From positions 590,001-654,000 of the forward strand of contig JAOTOL010001448.1 in assembly GCA_034440575.1 (NCBI GenBank): a stretch of DNA of 64,000 bases. The letters are read 5' to 3'. Under the pieces are notes generated by a model. That model did no database searches. It had not been told where the DNA came from and worked only from the letters and a program-made list of their open reading frames with translations. Source of the DNA: Imbricaverruca yamaguchii (taxonomy: Eukaryota; Arthropoda; Thecostraca; Neoverrucidae). Below are positions 10,178 through 22,100 of the stretch, one piece after another. Numbering within the stretch: position 1 is the first letter of the stretch; each line of letters opens with the position of its first letter. Made by a program: the position numbers and the translations under genes.

Positions 10178-13100
10178 GTGAGTGGTGTGGCGGAGGAACG
10201 CTGGACCCTGACAAACACAGACACATACTTTTTTTGTATTGAGGTAATACACAATGAACTTGTGACTACTATAACCTCGCGTCAATTAAATAGAACAGGC
10301 CCTGGGTTATTTTACGACGCATTCAACCGCTAGGTCATATAGCGTCGCCAACCTCTCACGCCGATTGGTCGCGGGTGGACCCGGTAGACGCCGTCGGCTG
10401 TGAGATTCGAACCCACAATCTTGCGATCGAGAGTTTGACGCTCTACCAACTGAGCCACCGCGCCCCGAGGAACGCCGGACTGGGACCTCACTGCGAGTGT
10501 CCCTGTGTTGCGACCTGCCGGCCACTGTCTCGTCGCGGCTCGGTACCTCTGGTGTGTTACGGTGGGCTGCTGAACAGGCGTCTCGGTACCTCTGGTGTGT
10601 TACGGTGGGCTGCTGAACAGGCGTCTCGGTCCCTCTGGCGTGTTGCGGTGGGCTGCTGAACAGGCGTATCGGTCCCTCTGGCGTGTTGCGGTGGGCTGCT
10701 GAACAGGCGTCTCGGTACCTCTGGCGTGTTACGGTGGGCTGCTGAACAGGCGTCTCGGTACCTCTGGTGTGTTACGGTGGGCTGCTGAACAGGCGTCTCG
10801 GTACCTCTGGTGTGTTACGGTGGGCTGCTGAACAGGCGTCTCGGTACCTCTGGTGTGTTACGGTGGGCTGCTGAACAGGCGTCTCGGTACCTCTGGTGTG
10901 TTACGGTGGGCTGCTGAACAGGCGTCTCGGTACCTCTGGTGTGTTACGGTGGGCTGCTGAACAGGCGTCTCGGTACCTCTGGTGTGTTACGGTGGGCTGC
11001 TGAACAGGCGTCTCGGTACCTCTGGTGTGTTACGGTGGGCTGCTGAACAGGCGTCTCGGTACCTCTGGTGTGTTACGGTTGGCTGCTGAGCAGGCGTCTC
11101 GGTACCTCTGGTGTGTTACGGTGAGCTGCTGAACAGGCGTCTCGGTACCTCTGGTGTGTTACGGTGGGCTGCTGAACAGGTGTCTCGGTACCTCTGGTGT
11201 GTTACGGTTGGCTGCTGAACAGGCGTCTCGGTGCCTCTGGTGTGTTACGGTGGGCTGCTGAACAGGCGTCTCGGTACCTCTGGTGTGTTGCGGTGGGCTG
11301 CTGAACAGGCGTCTCGGTACCTCTGGTGTGTTACGGTGGGCTGCTGAACAGGCGTCTCGGTGCCAATGGTGTGTTACGGTGGGCTGCTGAACAGGCGTCT
11401 CGGTACCTCTGGTGTATTACGGTGGGCTGCTGAACAGGCGTCTCGGTATCTCTGGTGTGTTGCGGTGGGCTGCTGAACAGGCGTCTCGGTACCTCTGGTG
11501 TGGTACGGTGGACTGCTGAACAGGCGTCTCGGTACCTCTGGTGTATTACGGTGGGCTGCTGAACAGGCGTCTCGGTACCTCTGGTGTGGTACGGTGGGCT
11601 GCTGAACAGGCGTCTCGGTGCCAATGGCCGCCCCCCCCCCTCGCACCCCAACCACACCGTGACTTCCGCCGGACGAAGTGGGCGGCAATCAAGATAAGGC
11701 AAAGGTATTAACCGTACTGCAGCAAACTCATTTCAGACGGGGCCGGCGTCTCGGTGTATCTTACGTCAGAGTTGGATACGTGCTTTGTAGTCCTGGATGT
11801 GGATAGAAGCATATTGCGCAATCGGATGTGGAGAGAGTATTTCTTTTCCAAATTGTGACATCAGAATCTCAGCGGTAAACTATTCTTCCTAAGTTCAACC
11901 ACCTAACCATTCACTTCAGGATCTTTCAGAAGTGTGCTGTGTGTGTATATGTGTGTGCATGTTGGTGTAATGCGTATGTGTGTGTGTATGTTGGTGTATG
12001 TGTATGTGTTTGTGCTGATGTAATGTATATGTGTGTATCTTGGTATAATGTCTGTGTGTGTGTGTGTGTGTGTGTGTTGGTACAATGTGTATGTGTATAT
12101 ACGTTAGAGTAATGTGTATTTGTGCGTGTGTGTACGTCGGTGTAATGTGTATGTGTGTGTATGTTCGTATAATGTGTATGTGTGTGTACGTTTGTGTAAT
12201 GTGTATGTGTGTGTAATGTGTATGTGTGTGTTTGTATGTTGGTATAATGTGTATGTGTGTGTACGTAGGTATAATGTGTATGTGTGTGTACGTTGGTGTA
12301 ATGTGTATGGGTGTGTGTGTTGGTGTCATGTGTATGTGTGTGTATGTTGGTGTAATGTGTATGTGTGTGTGTATGTTCGTATAATGTGTATGTGTGTGTA
12401 CGTTGGTGTACTGTGTATATGGATGTATGTTGGTGTAATGTGTATGTGTGTGTGTGTGTGTATGTTCGTATAATATGTATCTGTGTGTATGTTGGTGTAA
12501 TGTATGTGTGTATATGTTGGTGTAATATGTATCTGTGTGTATGTTGGTGTAATGTATATGTGTATGTGTTGGTGTAATGTATATGTGTATATGTTGGTGT
12601 AATGTATATGTGTGTATGTGTTGGTGTAACGTGCGTTTGTGGACGTGTCGGCGCGTGACGGCCGTGGGCGCCGTTCTCTTCAGCTGAAGGCGTTCTATGT
12701 GGACCTGGTGGCTCCGCTGGAGACCAACCTGGAGAAGGACTGGAGAGTGGTGCAGGCCGAACACAAGCGGTTCACCGCCCACTGGAGATCACTGCAGGAC
12801 AGCTACGGCCGCGCACAGGTCAGTCACCTGGTGCAGGTCAGTCACCTGGTGCAGGTCAGTCACCTGGTGCAGGTCAGTCACCTGGTGCAGGTTAGTCACC
12901 TGGTGCAGGTTAGTCACCTGGTGCAGGTCAGTCACCTGTGTTAGTCACCTGGTGCAGGGTACTTTTAGTCACCTGGTGCAGGTTAGTCACCTGGTGCAGG
13001 TTAGTCACCTGGTGCAGGTTAGTCACCTGGTGCAGGTTAGTCACCTGGTGCAGGTTAGTCACCTGGTGCAGGTTAGTCACCTGGTGCAGGTTAGTCACCT

Positions 13101-16100
13101 GGTGCAGGTTAGTCACCTGGTGCAGGTTGGTCACCTAGTGAAGGTTAGTCACCTGGCGCAGACCGAATGCAAACGATTCATCGCCCACTGGAGAACAGTC
13201 ACCAACTGTGAGGACATGTGACTCAAGGGAGTAGCAGACGGTAGGAGAGTCTGGCTCGGGCGACTCACCAATTGTGAGAAGGTCTGACTTAGGCGAGTCA
13301 CCAGTTGTGTGTCTGACTTAGGTGTGCTGGTGATTCATTTGGGTCACCAGCTGTACGGGAGGCGAGTCACCAGTTGCAGGAGGGTCTGATTCAGGTATGC
13401 TAGTGACTCGTTTGAGTCACCAGTTGTAGGAGGCGAGTCAGCAGTGGTAAGAGGGTCCGACTCAAGTGAGTCACCAGTTGTAGGAGGGTCTGTCTCAGGT
13501 GAGCTGGTGACTCAGGCGAGTCGCCAGATCCAGCTCAGCTGTGGTCTGTCCCAGTTGGTCCAATTGCGAAAGATGGAGGGCTCACTCTCCCAAGAACAAT
13601 CTACAATATTACCGGAGTCTTTGTTTTGACGGTTTCATATCCGGTCCGCTACGTGCGATGATTTATGAAGCCTTCGTCCCTTCATCATTCCAACTTTCAT
13701 TTTCCAACGAGAAGGCGCGACTCGCGACAATCGACCGACACACGGCTGCGAGAGGACTTCTAATCAGAGAGGAACTCTGGAAAATGTGTTCCCCTGCCGT
13801 GGAAAAGTGAAGCAAGAACGCCCCTCAGAAGAGAAAAGACGCCCTTCTGAGGAAGGTGTAATGCACCACTCACTAACCTCAAACCCCCCGCCCAGTGATT
13901 TTTTTCGCAGCCAATTACCCCTCATGGAAAAATGCGCCCTTCAGCATGATTAAGAGCCTCCCCACCACCTCCCATCGCCCAGGGAATTTTCAGCCGAAGG
14001 CGTCACTCCAGGGTCTTTTGTAGTGACCCCCTCCCCGAGGGAATGGCACACGTACAGACGAGCACTCCCCACCCACGAAAATTATTAGATCCGCCCCGGA
14101 TAGCCAGAGGTACCATACACTCTCCTACGTACTCTCCGAACTTTCCTCCAGCTGGCCAGAGTGGCTTCAGTCTGCTGTTGTTGTTGAACTTGGAGCACAC
14201 TCCTCCCGCGCGCGCTCCCCCGAGGGGCGCGGCGGCCACCGTGGGTCCCACTAAGTGAAAGCTCCACAGATCCTGTCGATGTGCGGAACTTTGCACTGAC
14301 GCTAGCTCCGTGACTAAACTGAAATCGATGCCGAACGCTTTGGCCTGCTGATCAGCTCTGGACAACACCAGCTACGGCTAGCGGATGCCGATGCCGCAGA
14401 GTTGGTGTTCAGCGCATCCAGGGTGCATGCTCCCGACACAGAGCGTGTGCAGTAGTTCCGGTCTGCAGCTAGTTTGATCGTGTGAAACATTTTGCGTGGT
14501 TTCAGAGCCTATTCTGAGCGCCTTTGAGCGGTCGTACTTTGTGGAGGATTTCACTCATGTCAGTGGTTAGAATTGGAGGGTGGAGTATGCCCGGGCTTTA
14601 GCGTTTAACTTCTAGTATGTAGGGTTTGCAGGTTGCTGTAAGATGGAGGTTGCAGGTTACTGTAAGGCTATCAACAACTTCACGTGCCCTTTGGGTAGAA
14701 AATACGTTGGAGCATCCAGAGCAGTTTCTTTCTTTTTGAATCTCCAATTTGCATTCAAATGTTGTAGAAAATGCATTTCGATATGTCTACTTGTGCATTT
14801 CAATCGCTGTACCACGTCAGCTTTGTCGGAAAATTTATCTGAGATCGGTGGCCGCTCCTATCACCGTATTCAAGGTAATCAAAATAAAGCATCTAGCCGG
14901 CGACGTCTACGATTGGCGCCATTTATAATCAGCTGACAACCGGCCACACCAATCCCGCGCGAACCGCGGCTCCAGCCACCGTCACGGCCGGTATCTGCAC
15001 GCCTCGGATTCCGAGCCAATTCCTGGTTCGGATTTGCAGGCGTTGTGACGCGAACAGCAGCAAGGCGACGGCTATGGAGACGTCAACGGGTCACAGGCCT
15101 GTCACTTCACGGCCGGGTGCGTGTGTGCACCGTTTTGGGTGTGCAGGTCGCAGGCCGGGTGTACCGTGGTAGGTGTTGGGTGTCCATGTCTCAGACCCGG
15201 TATATCATGTTGGGTGTCCATGTCTCAGACCCGGTATATAATGTTGGGTGTCCATGTCTCAGACCCGGTATACCGTGTCGGGTGTCCATGTCTCAGACCC
15301 GGTATACCGGGTTGAGTGTCCATGTCTCAGACCCGGTATACCGTGTTGGTGTCCAGGTCTCAGACCCGGTATACCGGGTTGAGTGTCATATTCAGACCCG
15401 GTATACCGTGTTGGGTGTCCATGTCTCAGACCCGGTATATCATGTTGGGTGTCCATGTTTCGACCCGGTATACCGTGTTGGTGTCCATGTTCAGACCCGG
15501 TATACCGGGTTGAGTGTCCATGTATCAGACCCGGTATACTGTGTTGGGTGTCCATGTCTCAGACCCGATATACCGTGTTGGGTGTCCATGTCTCAGACCC
15601 GATATACCGTGTTGGGTGTCCAGGTCGCAGGCCGGGTGTACCGTGGTGGGTGTCGGGTGTTCATGTCTCAGACCCGGTATACCGTGTTGGTGTCCATGTC
15701 TCAGACCCGGCATACCGTGTTGGTGTCCATGTCTCAGACCCGGTATACCGTGTTGGGTGTCCATGTCTCAGACCCGGTATACCGTGTTGGGTGTCCATGT
15801 CTCAGACCCGGTATACCGTGTTGGGTGTCCATGTCCCAGACCCGGTATACCGTGTTGGGTGTCCATGTCTCAGACCCGGTATACCGTGTTGGGTGTCCAT
15901 GTCTCAGACCCGGTATACCGTGTTGGGTGTCCAGGTCTCAGACCCGGTATACCGTGTTGGGTGTCCATGTCGCAGGCCGGGTGTACCGTGGTGTGTTGGG
16001 TGTCCATGTCTCAGACCCGGTGTTGGGTGTCCATGTCCCAGACCCGGTATACCGTGTTGGTGCCAGGTATCAGACCCGGTATACCGTATTGGGTGTCCAT

Positions 16101-19100
16101 GTCCCAGACCCGGTATACCGTGTTGGGTGTCCAGGTCTCAGACCCGGTATACCGTGTTGGGTGTCCATGTCTCAGACCCGGTATACCGTGTTGGGTGTCC
16201 AGGTCTCAGACCCGGTATACCGTGTTGGGTGTCCATGTCTCAGACCCGGTATACCGTGTTGGGTGTCCATGTCCCAGACCCGGTGTTGTTCCAGGTCTCA
16301 GACCCGGTATACCGTGTTGGGTGTCCAGGTCTCAGACCCGGTATACCGTGTTGGGTGTCCATGTCTCAGACCCGGTATACCGTGTTGGGTGTCCATGTCT
16401 CAGACCCGGTATACCGTGTTGGGTGTCCAGGTCTCAGGCTGGGCGCACCGTGTTGATATTCGTACTTTGCGAGCAATAATACACCGAACACATTCTGTCG
16501 AAAAATCGGTTGCACGTTATATCTACGAATAGTTTATCTTAGGCTGTTTGAAGCTGTTATATTTATTACCATTTCTGTTGATATCTACGTGGATCATCCC
16601 TGCAATATAAGCGCCAGCGCGGGATGATCGAATGGCTTGCTCTGACCTTTGAAGGCCGCGGTGATTAGGTCACGGGCTAGAACCCTGCCGTATGTCGTTA
16701 GACCAATATCATTAGGGATCTGACGAGTAATATATCATCGCCTGTGAGTGCATAGGAATGTTCATAATGTTGGAGAAATCTAGCCACTCTTGAAGTCGGC
16801 CCTGATGCGCATACGGCGCCCATAAATCAAACAGTTGTGGTTTAGCAATGTTCAGGTGCACAAAGCCCTGGTGTTCGTGACATAGTAGTTCTCCTGTTAC
16901 CCATGACTTGTCACGTGCCTGTGAGCAATCCTCTGGATCTTCAGCAAGATGAGATGCAAATTTTTGTGAAACACAAAGAAGATCTAGACGTCATAGATTT
17001 GGAGACAGACAGCGGCGTCACTCAGGTCTTAGGAACGAGGCATGGCTGTGATAAATGTTGTATTGGGTGCAGAGCTGATCTTATTTATGCCCGCTATTGA
17101 TAATCATTTCGAAGTACCATGATTCGAGACCATATTTTCATTTATCCCCACAAAATATTACACGCAGCGAACAATGTGCCCCGCTATGCCGGCCTCGTTA
17201 TTCCTTTCATTGCTACTTCAGAGCAGTGGCGCAGACAGCATTTTCTTCAGGGGAAGCCCGACCAAAAAATGCTGACATGAATCAAACAACGCTTTCGGCA
17301 CGCTAAGGGTGCCGAAAATGTTTGGTTTTGAGTCGAGAACATCTCAAGGTTTTCTAGTTTTATCTAGTGCATTTTCGGTTGCTGATGACACCCCATCCCC
17401 CTGGCTGCGCCTCTGCTTGAAAGCGCCAGACGCCACACCGAAGCAGCGAAAGCCGTCTTCAGCTCAGTTGAGAACGCCTGGTCGGTCTGATATAGTGCCC
17501 GCCGGCGGCCGGGCCGGCCGAGGGAGCTTGTGGACTCACATCTCCGTAATGCGCGCTCGCAGGGAGAGAGGAAGCGCCACTCATGCGTCAATGTTTTCAG
17601 CTCTTAGTCATGCTCCTTTATACACCGATTAACTTCTGTGGATTGCAGAGCAACATGCAACTATATGTTCTTTTCTTCGACAGGTGGGGTTTAAGAAAAG
17701 TCAGAAGAAGCTGAAAAATAGCAAGAGCAGCAGCATGTTGGACAAGGAGATCAAGCAGATTCAAAAGTTCGACGAAGAGAAGATAAAGTGCGAACTCTTC
17801 CTTGAAAACAGCCTGAAGGACGTAAGTGATACGCCACCACTCACCCCCTCCCCCCGAAAGGTCAAATATAGTAAAGTATCTGGGCCGAATGAATCTTGTT
17901 ACACATTTGTTCGAGCTCTAAAAACAAATATTGATAACAGTAAAGTTCAAACTCATATGACTTGTATGGAGAAAAGTTAAGCCATAAAATTTGTTAATCC
18001 GATTAATAGGTATCACTTGTTTAAACTTGGAGAAGTATCGCACTCAGTTGTCGACCCATCTAACATGCACATGTATTTTTCCCATTGGTTCCTTGAATTA
18101 TCCTCAACGGCTAGAGCAGGACCGGAAGATTTCTTCCGGTTGTTGCCCGTGTGATGGCCAGATTTTGCGTGCCAATTAGCAGACCTGAAGTTGCCGTCTG
18201 TTTCCCAGTTGGTCAATGCTCCGTATTTGATAGTTTGCCGATACTTTGTTTGATATTTTGCTATTACTTTGTTTGACATTTTGCCGTTACTTTGTTTAAT
18301 ATTTTGCCGTTACCTTGGTTGACATATAGCCGTTGGCTGGCTTCATATTTTGCCGTGACTTGGTTCGATATTTTGCCGTTACCTGGCTTGATACTTTGCC
18401 GTTATCCTTGTTTGCCCATGAATTGCTGAAATGTTGGAGGCTTGCCCGGCCGGATTTCTGGAGCTGCTCGTTCTCGTCATGCTTGATCTTCCATTGGCGT
18501 GCCAACCTATGCCATCAGAACTTCCGTTCAGGTCTGGAAAATTGAAAGCAGAAGAGGCAACCTGTGTCCAGAATCTGAAGTTCCAGTGAGGTACTGCTTC
18601 GGCGCAACAACAATGTGCGAAATGTTTTTTTAACTATCTTGCATATTTTCCTGTGAAGTAAGTGTCGCCGTGACCAGGAGCTATACACAGCGTGTTGAGC
18701 GAGAGTGCGTATCTTGACCGTGCTGCTCGGAGAGTGGGTCGGTCTGACGCGTACGGCCCACACTTTGTCCAGGTGATGACGCAGGAGAGGCGACGATACG
18801 GGTTCGTTCTGGAGCGACAGTGCTCTCTCGCCAAGCACTTCCACGCGCTTCACCGGGCCGGTGAGTGTGGCTGTTGACCGCCGCAGCTAGTGGTTGGCCA
18901 CTTGCCAACAGATAGGACTGAATGACTGACTGGGCATTGGATAGGACTGAGTGACTGGGCTGGATAGTCATTGTGATAAATTATGGCTTTTGATGGTGGT
19001 GGTCCTACCCTCCCTCACGGTATAGACACGCATGCTATCTGCATACTGACTCCTCCAAAGGCATCATATGAGGTATGATATATCATATATGGCTGCATCA

Positions 19101-22100
19101 TACTATTCACAGTAAAATAAACAGGTCGCTCTCAGAAAGCATGGCTTTACCATCACTAATTTTCCAGCCCGGCCTCCAAAGATTGATTGTTGCTCTCCAT
19201 GGTTCACGGCTTTGCGGACGTTCTTATCTACAGTAGAGCATGCGCGTTAATTCCAGCCGTTCCGTTGTAAGAGCAATGGGCAAAACTCGGCAGCGATATT
19301 TGCCGTGCGCTGCGTATACTCTCGGCTTGGCAGGGGAATGTGGCATTTGTTCAGCGAAGTGGTGTTTTTCTCGCCAGTTTGTCATTAGTAGGCGGCGGCT
19401 TGGTTATTCGCTGAACGCAGTGTAAACCCGATGGTAACGAAAACAAATGACACAGTCGAGATGTACGCTTTTCGTCGACACCGTAAACATGTGGTAGGCT
19501 GGCACGTTGACACTCCAACACATGTGGTACGCTTAGTTTCGCAATAGAGAACACGCTCCAAAACCGTTCGTTTTCAGATAAAATTACTTGCCATCTCTTG
19601 TGAAGGAAGTGCCAAACTTCGTGCTATTCTGCTAGTGTGTTTCTGTGTTGGAACATCACTTGTGCTTCGTCTATGCGGGTGTCACACACCGAACACAGAT
19701 GATCAGAAGTGTGCAGAGGTAGCCGAAGTGTGTAGAGGTAGCAGCAGTATGTAGAGGTAGCAGAAGTGTGTAGAGGTAGCAGCAGTATGTAGAGGTAGCA
19801 GCAGTATGTAGAGGTAGCAGAAGTGTGTAGAGGTAGCAGCAGTATGTAGAGGTAGCAGCAGTATGTAGAGGTAGCAGAAGTGTGCAGACAATTGTCAAAC
19901 ACCCAGCATAATTGTCAAACGCGTGGAAGGAAAAAAATCAAATCGGCTATGTCGTAATAATGTACGATGTAGTACTGTTTGCGATGTAGCTGTAAGGCAA
20001 GCAAGTGGGCTGTGTATGTGTTTCCGCCTTTCCACCTTTCTGACATGATCGGTTATTGTACCGACCGGTTGTTGCGTGTAAATAGAGGCGCAGCCAAAAG
20101 GTCCCCCACCCCCTTAGCAACCGAAAATGCACGAGATGAAACAAGAAATTGAGATCTTCATCGCTCGAAACCATACATTTTGGAATGTTTGGTTCCCGAA
20201 AGCGTTCACTTTCCTTTTCATCGTCCTCATGACGTTCTTTGTTGGTCGGGTTAAGACAATCCTGGCTGTGTCACTCCCTAAGACAATTGCTAGAGCCTAG
20301 GATTTCGGAGAATTTCCGTATTAACCGGGCACCCACTTAGGTATGTCTCCTCACACGAGTAACGGGGTGGGAGACGATGCACTTCCCACCTCTCCTCAGA
20401 CATTTCCTGGAAGGGACTGCAAGCTGAAAGCCGCTGAATTTTGTTATGTTTGGATGCTATGAAAGGAACACCAATTTTGGAGGAATATATTACCTCCTCT
20501 TCTTAGTGACTCGGGAAGTAACTTATGTTCATTAAAATTCGCACATTTGAGATAACATTTTTTTCAGTGCTCATCGCTGACGAATGCGCTGACAGACCCC
20601 CTGGTATAATCGCGTTTGCAGATGTCTCCTACTGTAAGATAGCCGTTCGTGACTGCCACTTTTTCCAGGAATGGGCATCGATCCCAAAACTCGTGACCGT
20701 GACTGTGTCAGCCTGACGACGGTCCGCGATCCCATCCGCGATCCACGTCAGCGGTCCGTCATCCCATCCGTGGTCCTCATTAGCGGTCCGTCATCCCATC
20801 CGTGGTCCTCGTCAGCGGTCCGTCATCCCATCCGTGGTCCTCGTTAGCGGTCCGTCATCCCATCCGTGGTCCTCGTTAGCGGTCCGTCATCCCATCCGTG
20901 GTCCTCGTTAGCGGTCCGTCATCCCATCCGTGATCCTCATTAGCGGTCCGTCATCCCATCCGTGGTCCTCGTTAGCGGTCCGTCATCCCATCCGTGATCC
21001 TCGTTAGCGGTCCGTCATCCCATCCGTGGTCCTCGTCAGCGGTCCGTCATCCCATCCGTGATCCTCGTTAGCGGTCCGTCATCCCATCCGTGATCCTCGT
21101 TAGCGGTCCGTCATCCCATCCGTGATCCTGTCACGGTCCGTATCCCATCCGTGATCCGTTACGGTCCGTCATCCCATCCGTGGTCCTCGTCAGCGGTCCG
21201 TCATCCCATCCGTGATCCTCGTTAGCGGTCCGTCATCCCATCCGTGGTCCTCGTTAGCGGTCCGTCATCCCATCCGTGGTCTCGTTAGCGGTCCGTCATC
21301 CCATCCGTGATCCTCGTTCGGTCCGTCATCCCATCCGTGTTTAGCGGTCCGTCATCCCATCCGTGATCCTCGTTAGCGGTCCGTCATCCCATCCGTGATC
21401 CTCATTAGCGGTCCGTCATCCCATCCGTGGTCCTCGTTAGCGGTCCGTCATCCCATCCGTGGTCCTCATTAGCGGTCCGTCATCCCATCCGTGATCCTCG
21501 TTAGCGGTCCGTCATCCCATCCATGATCCTCGTTAGCGGTCCGTCATCCCATCCGTGACACTTGACTACCCGTGACCCCAGACGTGACCCTTAACAGCCA
21601 CCCGTGACCCATCCGTGAAAATCGACTGGTGATCCATGCTCCGTCACGTATTTCCATCTGATCAACAGCCAGTATATGACAGGCGACTGTGTCCGGGTCG
21701 GTCCGGCTGCCCCGCTGCGACCTGCGGTGGGTGACCTTGACCGGTGACCTCGTCTCGACAGGCGAGGGCTGCCTCGGCCAGAAGCTGGACGGCTGGAACC
21801 AGGTGGCCCAGACCCGTGAGGTGCTGTCGGCCGACGTGGAGCCCAGCTTCGGCTTCGGGGTCAGCCAGGTGAATAATGGCGGCCACAGCAGGCAGCCCTG
21901 GGTCACGACGGCTGCGGGAAATGCACCGGATGGTGTCTTGTCGACCAGGGTGCGTGTTCATCGGACACGCATTCAGCCTCCCTTCGTATCTGATACAGAA
22001 TGAGACATGGGTCCAAGTTACCGTAGGGATTATAGAGATTATGCAAGTTACCATAGAGATAGCATCGACGGTTCGTTGTATGCAGAACCAAAAGTGTATA

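Noticed and set aside
10390..10470. A tRNA gene on the minus strand
   Set aside because: A and B boxes are good, but the anticodon stem does not pair, the copy has a SINE body and target-site duplications, and the same head recurs in other copies.
12819..13155. CRISPR array
   Set aside because: Repeats are contiguous without unique spacers and lie in a eukaryotic intron; the same holds for all other arrays here.
15045..16532. A 495-codon frame and overlapping frames in the 34-bp array
   Set aside because: Several frames are open simultaneously on both strands and none has homology; an intronic minisatellite explains them.
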